Source: CAZBYL01 sp964496275 | GTDB lineage: Bacteria; Synergistota; Synergistia; Synergistales; Synergistaceae | Length of the DNA stretch: 57,431 nucleotides | Assembly: GCA_964496275.1 (NCBI GenBank) | Contig: CAZBYL010000006.1 | Coordinates: forward strand, 1 to 57,431 | Direction: 5' to 3' | Shown here: positions 41,074-49,766 of the stretch, one piece after another | How positions within the stretch are numbered: position 1 is the stretch's first letter | Layout of the letters: every line of letters starts with the position of its first letter | Position numbers and translations under genes: made by a program | Notes under the pieces: generated by a model | Told to the model about the DNA's origin: nothing | The model's input: the letters and a program-made list of their open reading frames with translations, nothing else | The model's database searches: none

Positions 41074-42363
41074 CTATATCCATTCACAGCCGATTTTGGA
41101 ACAGCCGAGCTCGTTGGTCGAACCAATGATTGACTGAATCTCGCAAGTTATACTGCCGTCACTGCCGATAGAACCTTCGTCCCCTCCGGAAACATTTGTT
41201 ATTGCTTTGAGGTTTCCAATCACTCTATCCATAGGCGGAAGCGTTACAAGTTCATTGATATTGCCGCAGGAAACGTAGGCATTCATTTCAGGAACAACGT
41301 CAGCCAACCCTTGGCTTGCGCCGTTTTGCCCCGCGACCTCATTGCCGATCACGACGGTCTTGATTCCTGCCAGTTCGAGATTCTTAGCGTTGAGGCATAT
41401 ATCCGTATCCGGATTTCCGCAGCCCTCTTCTGTAATCACGGCGACATCCGCACCAAGCATTTTCGCAAGCTTAACGGTATATTCGGAAGAACGGATTTTC
41501 CCTGCAAGGGTCATAAGCTCGGTCGTAACGATAACTCCGAGAAAGTTAACATCCTTCCCGTGGCGCCTGCAAAGTTCCTCAATAACAGGATTATTTTGAT
41601 GGTGATAAGTATTCTGTTTATCGCACGCAGAGACGCAGTTGGCGGAAACGACAGCTCCGTCCATAAATTCCTGCGGCTGCACAAGAGTGGGAAGAATTTG
41701 TTTTACATCCACACCATATAGGAAAGTATCATGCAAAAGCCCCTGGCTTATAGCTTGGCAAACATATACAAACTTAGGAAGCCCTGCGCACTCATCATTT
41801 TTTTCTCCGATACTATCCGGCATCTCATAGACCAACGTGTTATCAATTGCGGCATTTCTGCACTTATCGGCTATATACCACGCAGCCTTCAGTCCTGCCT
41901 CACGCAGAGCTGATTCATAGCTTTTCTTTTCCAAGCCCTCTGCCGGGGTAACAATGATGCAAACATTATTTGTAAAACCGTACGGATTATATTGCGTTGC
42001 GGGACCGGACATATCTATCAGTCCCTCTTGAATACTAACAATCGGGCCGACCGTCACAACATTCGCACCCTTCAAGACAAGAGTTGCGCCGCTGCCTACC
42101 GTTACGGGGTCTCCGATAAAACCGGGGAAACATTCACCCTTACCGTCAACCTTACACCTTGGTTCGATCACATCCTTTACAGGTATGATACGAACACTTT
42201 CACCCGGTCTTGCAAGTTCCAAATCAACATTTGTGAAACGATTGTCCTTCATAAGCAACTCAACGAGCTCATCTCTATTGATGGTTAAAGTACCACCCGT
42301 CAGCTCGGTTAGGTTTCCCCACTCGATATCTTGAACAAACACCTGATAAAGTTCTAGCTTCAA
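41074..42363 (-). CDS. grdE: Glycine/sarcosine/betaine reductase component B, GrdE proprotein
   Basis: Proprotein cleaved into two subunits; the new N-terminal Cys becomes a pyruvoyl group that binds the amine as a Schiff base. Seen: MKLELYQVFVQDIEWG, DPVTVGSGATLVLKGANVV, VSANCVSACDKQNTYHHQNN with the scissile Asn242-Cys243 bond, GVIVTTELMTLAGKIRSSE, ITEEGCGNPDTD and EMNAYVSCGNINELVTLPPM. 429 aa, normal. It is the first gene of the grd cluster; a promoter-like region lies at 42541-42572. The shared components A (GrdA) and C (GrdC, GrdD) are not in the window, so this is an accessory component B of unknown substrate. Confidence 0.93.
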   Translation of the reverse strand: MKLELYQVFVQDIEWGNLTELTGGTLTINRDELVELLMKDNRFTNVDLELARPGESVRIIPVKDVIEPRCKVDGKGECFPGFIGDPVTVGSGATLVLKGANVVTVGPIVSIQEGLIDMSGPATQYNPYGFTNNVCIIVTPAEGLEKKSYESALREAGLKAAWYIADKCRNAAIDNTLVYEMPDSIGEKNDECAGLPKFVYVCQAISQGLLHDTFLYGVDVKQILPTLVQPQEFMDGAVVSANCVSACDKQNTYHHQNNPVIEELCRRHGKDVNFLGVIVTTELMTLAGKIRSSEYTVKLAKMLGADVAVITEEGCGNPDTDICLNAKNLELAGIKTVVIGNEVAGQNGASQGLADVVPEMNAYVSCGNINELVTLPPMDRVIGNLKAITNVSGGDEGSIGSDGSITCEIQSIIGSTNELGCSKIGCEWI

Positions 42364-42540
42364 AATAGATTTCCTCCCCTATTTTATTTAGGCATAGATA
42401 AAAAATGGCGAATGCAATCCAATATAAAAATAAGTCTTTTCCCGGAAGTATAGCGATTATAAAGCAACAGCACTGTAAAAGCATCAGAATTCAGTTTGGA
42501 ATATCGGCCGTATTAGAGTATTTTTTTGAGCATTTGCACT

Positions 42541-42572
42541 ATAATATAGAGGAAGTTTGGATGTACAATCCA
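42541..42572 (-). promoter_or_regulatory. Probable grd promoter with palindromic operator
   Basis: Minus strand TTGTAC (42568-42563), 16-base spacer, TATTAT (42546-42541). A near-palindrome TGGATGTACAATCCA (42558-42572) covers the -35 region and is a candidate site for the divergent CdaR-type regulator. The rest of the 42364-42695 gap is A/T-rich and holds no gene. Confidence 0.5.
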
Positions 42573-42695
42573 TAAAATAGCTTTTTATTTTTTTGCCTCT
42601 GGTTCGATTGAATAAAAATATATCTCTTTTGCATAATAAAGATATTCAAAACAACATATTATTTTTACTAATTTTGTGAATGGAGAGTGATAAAA

Positions 42696-43916
42696 TTGGT
42701 AAAGGACATACTTCTCACCTTCGCCCCGACTATCGCCAAAAATACACAGCAAATAATTGGGCACGATGTTCTCCTGACCGACAACAAAGGGATTATTATC
42801 GCCGCTCAGAATCCTAAAAGGCTTGGAACGCTTCACTTACACTCACTCACCATAATAGAAAAGGGGATTGCAGAGGGTGTGCACAAAGAACGAGCAACGG
42901 AACTCGGAGTACTCGAGGGAATCTGTCTGCCTATAAGGTATGGGAATGAAATAATAGGAACCGTGGCAGTCGGAGGCAACCCGGACGAAGTAAGCATGTA
43001 CGGACATCTTGTCCAGAAAGAGACAGAGCTTTTTATAAGAGAAAAAGCTCTGCAGGAGATATCGCATCTGAAAGAAAATGCCGTTTTAAACCTCATAAAT
43101 CAGATAATAACTTTTGATCCTAAGGACATAAGCGAGGATGTTTTGATATCGCACGCAAACGGGCTTGGCTATGACCTAAGTGCCGGCCAAATCCCATTTC
43201 TCATCAACATAACACAGTTCGCAGGAGTAGTTAAAAAGATACAGAATGAAGAGTATGTCACGCACGAAGCGGAGCTTCGCATACAGACAATAAAAACAAC
43301 GATTGTAGAATTTCTGAGAGATATCTTTAACAATCACCAGGATATTATCGGCAATATAACATCAGATAAATATCTGGTTCTTATGTCCGGCTCGACGATT
43401 CCAGCTTTTTCGGACAAAGATTCATTTATCAAGAAAAAAGCGGAACAGATCATAGATGTTATTGCGTCAAAAGGATATTCGGCTCAGGTCGGCATAGGAT
43501 ATTATGCTGATACTCCTGACAAATTCAAGGGTTCGTTTAGAAGTGCGTGGAATGCGCTTAATATCGGTAAAAAAATTCCAAACAGCAGCAACATATATAA
43601 CATAAAAGATTTTACATTAGAAAATTTGTTACTATCGCTGAACAAAGAAAATGTCACTGTTTTCGTAACGCCATACTTGAAAAATGTTCGCAGTTCCAAA
43701 GACTGGAACGATGAACTTGAGACCACGCTGAGGGAATGGCTGAATCACCCGTATCAGCCGAGCGAAGTTGCACACAAACTTGGAATACATAGAAATTCTC
43801 TTTACTACAGAATAGACAAAATAACTGAAATCTCCGGGTTTGATATAAAAAATCCACAGGACATATTCTTCCTAAAATTTTGCATTTTACTCGAAGATTT
43901 ATTTAAATCAAAATAG
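42696..43916 (+). CDS. CdaR/PucR-family transcriptional regulator
   Basis: Regulator with an N-terminal sugar-diacid-recognition-like domain (APTIAKNTQQIIGHDVLLTDNKG, IIAAQNPKRLGTLH, GICLPIRYGNEIIGTVAVGG), a middle GGDEF-like region, and a C-terminal PucR-type helix-turn-helix (LREWLNHPYQPSEVAHKLGI, HRNSLYYRIDKI). About 406 aa. The start is uncertain: GTG 42687 leaves no room for a ribosome site; TTG 42696 has GGAGAG at good spacing and is preferred. Divergent from the grd operon with about 330 bases between, so it most likely controls grdEBX and perhaps the TRAP and eut genes. Ligand unknown. Confidence 0.85.
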   Translation: MVKDILLTFAPTIAKNTQQIIGHDVLLTDNKGIIIAAQNPKRLGTLHLHSLTIIEKGIAEGVHKERATELGVLEGICLPIRYGNEIIGTVAVGGNPDEVSMYGHLVQKETELFIREKALQEISHLKENAVLNLINQIITFDPKDISEDVLISHANGLGYDLSAGQIPFLINITQFAGVVKKIQNEEYVTHEAELRIQTIKTTIVEFLRDIFNNHQDIIGNITSDKYLVLMSGSTIPAFSDKDSFIKKKAEQIIDVIASKGYSAQVGIGYYADTPDKFKGSFRSAWNALNIGKKIPNSSNIYNIKDFTLENLLLSLNKENVTVFVTPYLKNVRSSKDWNDELETTLREWLNHPYQPSEVAHKLGIHRNSLYYRIDKITEISGFDIKNPQDIFFLKFCILLEDLFKSK

Positions 43917-43994
43917 CTATATCAGTTCGCTTTGACCATATCTTCCCAAGAGGCTAATATTCGTTTGCTGCATTACAAACCGGAGGTGGTTCTT

Positions 43995-45146
43995 TTGAAT
44001 TTCTTAGAGGGTGTTAAAAAATATGAGGCGGGGCTTCTTGATTTTAAGAGGGATATTCATGAGCATCCGGAGGAGAGTTTTAAGGAGTTTCGGACTACGG
44101 AGAGGGTGCGTTCCGCTTTGGCTTTGCTTGGGGCGGAGTTTGTTGATTTGGGAATGGATACTGGGGTTGCCGCCGTTTTACGCGGCGGGCTGCCGGGGAA
44201 GTGCGTGATGCTTCGTGCGGATATTGACGCCGTAGCTTCCGATATGGGGTGTCGGCATTTGTGCGGGCATGATCTGCATACTACGTGTCTGCTTGGGGCA
44301 GCTATGGCTCTTTTTGAAAACAGGGAGCATGTGCGCGGGACGGTTGTTTTTCTTTTTCAGCCCGCCGAGGAGTTCACTTCGGGGGCACACGCTTGTATCG
44401 AGCATGGGCTTTTTGAGCTTGTGCATCCCGATGCTCTTTTCGGTCTGCACTGCAGACCCGAGCTGAAAACAGGAACTGTCTGCGTCAAGGAAGGGCCTCT
44501 TATGGCGCGAAAGTCAAATTTTAATATCGAAGTTCACGGCACTGCGGGACATGCCGGTATGCCGCATAAGTACGCGGACGTTATAGTGGCGGGGTCGGCA
44601 GTCGTCGGCGCGCTTCAGACCATAGTAAGCCGCAATACGGATCCGCTTGAAACTCTTGTCTGTTCGGTATCTTCGATTCACAGCGGATGCGCGGAGAATT
44701 TTCCGACGGGATTTTTGAACATGAGCGGAGATGTTTGCTCCTATTCGGACAGTGTGCATGAGGGCGCACTCAAACGCCTGCTTGAGATTTCAACACAGGT
44801 CGCCGTCGGATACGGCTGCCGCGCCGAGCTTGAGGTTATTCCAAAGGTTCCCGCCGTGTGCAACAGCGCAGAAATGACGGCGTTTGCAAGGTGTGCCGCG
44901 TCTTATGTGGTTGGTGAGAGCAATGTGGTCTCCTCACAGCCGAGTCTTGCGTCCGAGGATTTTGCGGTTCTTGCCAAGCACGTCCCATCGTTCTTCTACT
45001 GGCTTGGAACTGGAAGGAGCGAAGGGGAAAACTTCCCATGGCACCACGATAGTTTCTCAACAAACGATGACGCAATAGCAATAGGCGCGGCACTGTTGGC
45101 TGAATCCGTAGCCGTGTTTTTGGATTTTGCGGAATCCGGAGCTTAG
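43995..45146 (+). CDS. M20-family amidohydrolase (N-acyl/IAA-amino-acid hydrolase type), copy 1
   Basis: Metal-dependent hydrolase that removes an acyl group from an N-acyl amino acid or similar amide. Seen: DIHEHPEESFKEFRTTERV, VMLRADIDAV, CGHDLHTTCLLGAAMAL (metal Cys/His pair), FLFQPAEEFTSGAHACIEHG, ALFGLHCRPEL, VHGTAGHAGMPH (dimerisation domain), SSIHSGCAENFPT, and SLASEDFAVLAKHVPSFFYW. The start is TTG at 43995, with CGGAGGTGG seven bases before; the frame to 43932 lacks a signal. 383 aa. It starts 78 bases after the regulator, possibly cotranscribed. A close paralogue is at 55939-57114. Confidence 0.87.
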   Translation: MNFLEGVKKYEAGLLDFKRDIHEHPEESFKEFRTTERVRSALALLGAEFVDLGMDTGVAAVLRGGLPGKCVMLRADIDAVASDMGCRHLCGHDLHTTCLLGAAMALFENREHVRGTVVFLFQPAEEFTSGAHACIEHGLFELVHPDALFGLHCRPELKTGTVCVKEGPLMARKSNFNIEVHGTAGHAGMPHKYADVIVAGSAVVGALQTIVSRNTDPLETLVCSVSSIHSGCAENFPTGFLNMSGDVCSYSDSVHEGALKRLLEISTQVAVGYGCRAELEVIPKVPAVCNSAEMTAFARCAASYVVGESNVVSSQPSLASEDFAVLAKHVPSFFYWLGTGRSEGENFPWHHDSFSTNDDAIAIGAALLAESVAVFLDFAESGA

Positions 45147-45621
45147 AATCACCGCCTTTCGGGTGCAAGGAACTGTTGGCAGACGAGGGTAAGGGCAGGG
45201 GCGTTGAACAATGGTTGAACGATTGTTAGAAGCGGCCGATGAATCAACTCGGCAGGTTGTTACACCCAGAAGGCGGCGGCTTTTCCTACGACGGATGAGG
45301 GTGCACTTGACTTTTCGGGCTTTTGGATTAACGAGCCTGTGAAAAGGCAAAACCAAGGTCAAAAGCACCCTCATCCGTCATTGGTAAAATCATCCAATGC
45401 CACCTTCCCCCAAAGGGAAGGCTTTAAAAGCAAAACCATTAAAGCGGAGTTATCCTCTACGCTAAACCGAGATTTGGCCGAGGACTATTGGCAAACAGTT
45501 GGCATACCATTGGCAGACAATTAAGAGACAAACCTAGACTCCGACTATGTTTTTGCACCTTCTCGTCTCCCCTCAAATTTCCAGTGCGGGGTAACGCGGC
45601 TTTGCCTCTATGGTTTGCACT
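45147..45621. other. Intergenic stretch with inverted repeat, left of the IS element
   Basis: Holds GACGGATGAGGGTGC (45290-45304) and its exact inverse GCACCCTCATCCGTC (45365-45379), 60 bases apart, a possible mobile or regulatory stem-loop. Nearby CCTTCCC...GGGAAGGCTTTAA resembles the hairpin at 57186-57216 behind the paralogous M20 gene. No gene is supported. Confidence 0.5.
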
Positions 45622-45677
45622 TGTCAACATAACCTGGACACTAAATATAAGAATCTTGTTCACTAATACGTTACATC

Positions 45678-46541
45678 CTATACATTCAGATTTGAAGAGT
45701 AGAGTTCTCTGTACTGTTGAGGTGTAAGATATCCAAGCGTGTATGCGGGGCGTTGGGTGTTGAAGAATGTGATGTATTTAGACACTTCACGTTTAACATT
45801 TGATTGCCCCGTAACGTGAAAATCTTTAAATAATTCAGCCTTGATCCATCCGTTAATTGCTTCCATTGCACCATTGTCCGTTGGTGTACCTGCCCGGGAC
45901 ATGGAACGGATTATGTTGTACATCGGTAAGAGTTCATTAAAATTCTTTGATAAATATACTGAACCACGATCTGAGTGCAGTATTGTTGTTTGTTCCGGAT
46001 ACTGTTTTTTGAATTCAACAAGACCATTAAGTCCGCTTATGTAGGTCATTCGGTCACCGCGTTTTGATGACAGGGAATGGCTTATTATTTCGTTGTTCCA
46101 TAAATCCATGTATAGCGTCAGTTCGCAATAGACCTTTTTAACGCAGAAGGCTGTCATATCACTTACTACACACTGAAGAGGCCCCTTTACATTCATACCG
46201 GAGAGCAAGAGGTTGGGATATATTGCCCCGTGCTACCTGGGTTTTGTGTAATGGCAGCAGCGTTTGGCTTCGCTTTTAATACCTGCTATGCGACAGCATT
46301 TATGGGCATACACGTCGGAGAATACTATATCCGTGTCAAGGTGTATCTTTGCATTGAGCCACCTGTAACCATGAGAAGGGTATTTTTTATGATACTTTTG
46401 GAATAGTATTATGGCTTCTGTCAGGCGCTTTGAACATTTAGATGGATTGGAGAGTCCCGTTTTCCAATTGTAGAAACTGCTTCTTGGAATACCCATTATC
46501 ATGCAAAGCAGTTTGACCGGGAATTCTTCTGACAGTTCCAC
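45678..46541 (-). pseudogene. IS3 orfB transposase broken by an in-frame TAG
   Basis: Integrase-fold transposase with DDE acids in VVSDMTAFC, ILHSDRGSVY and GAMEAINGWIKAE, plus the HTH21-like N-terminal part (LLCMIMGIPRSSFYNWK, HGYRWLNAK). The frame runs unchanged across the two halves, but an amber TAG (46235-46233) interrupts it after HYTKPR; the next codons HGAIYPNLL continue normally. OrfB overlaps orfA in the -1 frame, so a frameshift fusion is expected in active relatives. With this stop, the element should not make full transposase unless suppressed. Confidence 0.82.
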
Positions 46542-46543
46542 TA

Positions 46544-46906
46544 TTATTTGGTATTCGCACTGTCTAGCAGAATATATTCCTTTTCCGCACCAGCTCCTCT
46601 CACCGTGTATCCTTTTTTTAGTCGTGCAATATTTATCTTAGCCTCGGCTAAAGCTCTTATGAGCTCTTCTTTTGACATATCTTGATATTCTTCATTGCTA
46701 CTGACAGAGGCAGGCGCGGGCTGATACGCACATATCGCTTGCTGCGGCGGCTTGGGCGGCAAATGCTCTAAGTCCCTGTATATGCGCATGTAATCACGCG
46801 CCGTATAGTAGCTGATGTTATATTCTTCCACTGCTTGAGATTTGGATATTTCGCCGTGATAAATACGACGTCCAATCTCCCGTCTTTCTTCTTTCGTATA
46901 TGACAT
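46544..46906 (-). CDS. IS3 orfA
   Basis: Helix-turn-helix protein of the IS element: MSYTKEERREIGRRIYHGEI then KSQAVEEYNISYYTARDYM (HTH) and a C-terminal leucine-rich coiled segment (ELIRALAEAKINIARLKKGY). ATG at 46906 has AGGAGGTTTGCCA ahead; TTG 46912 is less likely. About 120 aa. It ends where orfB begins in the -1 frame, with a run of A residues nearby suitable for slippage. Confidence 0.8.
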   Translation of the reverse strand: MSYTKEERREIGRRIYHGEISKSQAVEEYNISYYTARDYMRIYRDLEHLPPKPPQQAICAYQPAPASVSSNEEYQDMSKEELIRALAEAKINIARLKKGYTVRGAGAEKEYILLDSANTK

Positions 46907-47045
46907 TGGCAAACCTCCTGTTCAATTGGTTCAGGGCAATCTCAGTTTTGAAAATGACTGTACTGTATGTATACATCTATACTACAGTCAATGCCCCCTC
47001 TATGTCCAGAATTATATTACCACTACATACTATTACTACTATCAA

Positions 47046-47793
47046 GTTTCCGTCCCCTCGCGGGGGCGAGTTGTAATATCATCAAGAAAGGGATACGGGA
47101 TAGCAGCAGAGTTTCCGTCCCCTCGCGGGGGTGAGTTGTAATACAAGCCGCCGACTTGCTCGGCATCAACCTAAAGTTTCCGTCCCCTCGCGGGGGTGAG
47201 TTGTAATGAAGGTACTGTTGTTAGAAATAAAGCCTTCGTGGTTTCCGTCCCCTCGCGGGGGTGAGTTGTAATGGGCGTTATATTGATGAGAGTGCTAATA
47301 GGTGGGTTTCCGTCCCCTCGCGGGGGTGAGTTGTAATTTGGTGATCTCGACCTGCGGCGGCACGTTGGGAGTTTCCGTCCCCTCGCGGGGGTGAGTTGTA
47401 ATTAAATTCCTCCTGTTAGTCAATTTCAGCAAGGTGTTTCCGTCCCCTCGCGGGGGTGAGTTGTAATCTATACGATATACTCAGTAATATAATGATACGA
47501 AGTTTCCGTCCCCTCGCGGGGGTGAGTTGTAATCGTGATGGTAAGACAACCAAACTAAATAAAACAGTTTCCGTCCCCTCGCGGGGGTGAGTTGTAATGT
47601 TAATATTTATGCTCATGTACATAATAATGATGTTTCCGTCCCCTCGCGGGGGTGAGTTGTAATTGAAATTAACAACTACACAAATGGATGAATTGAGTTT
47701 CCGTCCCCTCGCGGGGGTGAGTTGTAATCTCAAAATTTACCAGTTTGATACGTCCGAAGTTGTTTCCGTCCCCTCGCGGGGGTGAGTTGTAAT
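47046..47793 (-). CRISPR. CRISPR array: 12 repeats of 32 bp, 11 spacers of 33-34 bp
   Basis: Repeats start at 47046, 47111, 47176, 47241, 47306, 47371, 47436, 47502, 47567, 47632, 47697 and 47762. On the minus strand the repeat begins ATTACAACTC, has the self-pairing CCCCGCGAGGGG and ends ACGGAAAC, the usual 8-base crRNA 5' tag of GAAAC-type repeats, so transcription runs right to left. Eleven repeats are identical; the leftmost (47046) has C instead of T in GGGGGCGAG, as expected for the old, leader-distal end. Ten spacers are 33 and one (47468-47501) is 34 bases. No spacer matches any other part of this window by eye. Confidence 0.98.
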
Positions 47794-47898
47794 GGCATAT
47801 ATATTTTATTATTGTTCCTACTGTGGTTTCCACGATATATCCGCGAACCTTTCTTGTGTACACTTATGAACATACAGAAAAAGAGTTTTATATCGCTT
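47794..47898 (-). promoter_or_regulatory. CRISPR leader region
   Basis: A/T-rich 105 bases between the leader-side repeat (47762-47793) and the cas6 stop. The array may also be read from the csm operon upstream, as no terminator lies between them. Confidence 0.55.
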
Positions 47899-48690
47899 TT
47901 ATCCCGTCTCAGAGAGACGCGCGAACCTAATTTTGTTTTTTCTTTGAAATTCCTTGACTGTCACGCCGCCCATGCCCAGTTTTGTCTTTATTCCGCTTCC
48001 CGTGTATGACATCAGCGCCAAAAGACATTTGAATACCTGAAGAATGGGAGCTGAAAGTTTTGCGTTCAGTGTCACGGAACCTGTAAATCCGGGAATTTTT
48101 ACTCCCTTCAGGGGAAAGTAAACACTCTTTATATCATAGCCCGTGATTTTTACTCCGTTTTCGAGAATTTGCAGTGCGTCCTCGTCGTCCAGCGTGTTGT
48201 CGGGGAATATCTGCCCCCACATGTTGGCTGCGCTTCTGAGTATTAGGCGCGGAGAGGGCATGAACACATACTCTCCTCCGCTCCGATATGCTGTGGGAGA
48301 GATAAACCTCAAACAGTACCTTGACGCGTCACACTCAAATTCCGATTGCGCCATGAGTTCCGACGCTGAATTTATGGTTTTGCAGACGCGCTCTGTTATG
48401 AGCAGCTCTCTGCCTCCGTTCTTCAGTGTTATGGAATCCCGTCCTTCAAGCCTTGCGGAGAAGGATTCCATCTGTTCCGCACCGAAGAGAGCTATGTTCC
48501 AGTACGCCGAGTTTCCGCCGTCGATTGGCTGAAGGAACTGAGATAGGGAGAGTCTTTCTTTTTCGTGCATCATGGCAGCGGACGAATCTTCTACCCCCTC
48601 CAGAAGTTCGGCATAGAGGGGATAGGCGTCTTCAAAGGAGATTTTTTCTCCCTTGTGAACATTCAGTTTAAAACTGTATTTTTTTATCAT
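47899..48690 (-). CDS. cas6: CRISPR repeat endoribonuclease Cas6
   Basis: Cuts the repeat hairpins in the long array transcript to yield crRNAs with an 8-base 5' tag. Seen: ferredoxin-like RAMP pair with KYSFKLNVHKGEK at the start, RFISPTAYRSGGEY in the middle, VKIPGFTGSVTL and the C-terminal glycine-rich loop YTGSGIKTKLGMGGV. 263 aa, usual length. ATG 48690 has AAAGGAGATAGC and overlaps the csm5 stop (ATGA). Last gene of the operon, next to the array. Confidence 0.92.
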   Translation of the reverse strand: MIKKYSFKLNVHKGEKISFEDAYPLYAELLEGVEDSSAAMMHEKERLSLSQFLQPIDGGNSAYWNIALFGAEQMESFSARLEGRDSITLKNGGRELLITERVCKTINSASELMAQSEFECDASRYCLRFISPTAYRSGGEYVFMPSPRLILRSAANMWGQIFPDNTLDDEDALQILENGVKITGYDIKSVYFPLKGVKIPGFTGSVTLNAKLSAPILQVFKCLLALMSYTGSGIKTKLGMGGVTVKEFQRKNKIRFARLSETG

Positions 48691-49766
48691 GCTATCTCCT
48701 TTATTTCTGCGCGGCAAAGACCGAACGGCATCAGCACGGATCTGCCGTTCACCACAGTGTCCGTATATTTTGCCATGTGGGGAGATATGCCGATTCCAAC
48801 GTCACGTTCGTGGCGGTGTTGGGAAAATTTTCTTGCCATTACCTGCGAGACGTTTCTTACCGCTTCCGAGTATTCCATATACGGGTATACGATGTTTTTT
48901 GCAAAATAGCCGCAGCCACCTCCGAGGAATATGGCGTTTTGCGTATCTTTTTCCTGAAGAGGGGGAAGCCCCTTGAATTTTGACATGTATACCGCAGAGT
49001 ACCAAGGGTAAAATTCTTTTATCGCATCCGCAATGAATTCTGCGTCAAGATTTCCAGCCTCGGGTTTTACGGAGAGTACCATTTTTGTTTCCGTTCCGGG
49101 GCGGAGTGTCTCTCTTATGGTGGTTAGCTGATTTTTAAATCCGTCTTTTGATATATCTGTCTTTCTGTTCAGTGTGAGGTGTTCGGGCGAGATGCTCTCG
49201 CTGTCCGAGATTGATATTGCGGACATTATGCTGTTTAATGCGTTTGTTTTATTTCTGTGCCTGTTTAAGGTGTTAAGGAGCATTGTTTCCGTCAAAAAGG
49301 CAGCGTCTCTTTCTCCGACTTGCAGAGCGGGAAGAGTTCCCCTCTTTTCTCTAAGCATTTTGGTCAGTATCACGGTGCGCAGTGCGCCTTTGAGGGAGCT
49401 GCCGGGAATGTAGGGTGCGCCTGATGGGTTTTTTATAAAGGCTTTTATTTCCGCTGTTCTGTCCCCCAAAAGAGCCGCGCCGGAGTCTACTTTGTACAGC
49501 ATAAGTCCTTTAATATTATTTGGGTCTGTCCTCAGCCCCTCAAAGAAGTTCAGCAGGTTTCTGCCCGGCTCACACAGCATAAAGTTCTCAAAAGCATCCA
49601 TGCGCCCGCTCTTCGCCGCCCACTCCACAAGCACGTCCGCATTGATTATGCAGACAGTCCCGTTGCGGCAGGAGATGTATTCTTTCTTCCCGTATGACGT
49701 GTTTGAGCCGATGAATACCGGCCCAACCGCTGTAAGCTTCAGCTCGTAGTTTTTTATTTCTCCCAT
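48687..49766 (-). CDS. csm5: Type III-A RAMP protein Csm5
   Basis: Cap subunit at the crRNA 3' end of the Csm complex. Seen: KLTAVGPVFIGSNTSYGKKEYI (first RAMP strand), GAPYIPGSSLKGALRTVILTKML (the G-S-S-L-K-G-x-x-R signature), LTLNRKTDISKDGF and FLGGGCGYFAKNIVYPY. 359 aa. The start ATG overlaps the end of csm4 by 13 bases. Confidence 0.92.
   Translation of the reverse strand: MGEIKNYELKLTAVGPVFIGSNTSYGKKEYISCRNGTVCIINADVLVEWAAKSGRMDAFENFMLCEPGRNLLNFFEGLRTDPNNIKGLMLYKVDSGAALLGDRTAEIKAFIKNPSGAPYIPGSSLKGALRTVILTKMLREKRGTLPALQVGERDAAFLTETMLLNTLNRHRNKTNALNSIMSAISISDSESISPEHLTLNRKTDISKDGFKNQLTTIRETLRPGTETKMVLSVKPEAGNLDAEFIADAIKEFYPWYSAVYMSKFKGLPPLQEKDTQNAIFLGGGCGYFAKNIVYPYMEYSEAVRNVSQVMARKFSQHRHERDVGIGISPHMAKYTDTVVNGRSVLMPFGLCRAEIKEIA

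Larger units (their letters stand above)
45622..47022 (-). mobile_element. IS3-family insertion sequence (~1.4 kb)
   Basis: Contains orfA and a nonsense-broken orfB on the minus strand. Near-matching terminal inverted repeats: left TGTCAACATAACCTGGACA (45622 on), right (inverted) TGGTAATATAATTCTGGACA, ending at about 47022. The length of 1.40 kb fits IS3 elements. A 4-base CACT stands at 45618-45621 and at 47021-47024 and may be a target duplication, but its overlap with the right end leaves the exact boundary open by two or three bases. Located 23 bases from the CRISPR array. Confidence 0.8.

Noticed and set aside
44178..44450. Minus-strand frames antisense to the M20 genes (also 56122-56703)
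   Set aside because: They appear in both paralogues only because the DNA is duplicated; no start signals and no domain.
45622..47022. TAG in orfB as pyrrolysine
   Set aside because: No pyl genes are seen and transposases of this family do not use pyrrolysine; a nonsense mutation is simpler.
47416..47733. Repetitive protein frame (LTPARGRKL repeats)
   Set aside because: It is translation of the CRISPR repeats, not a gene.
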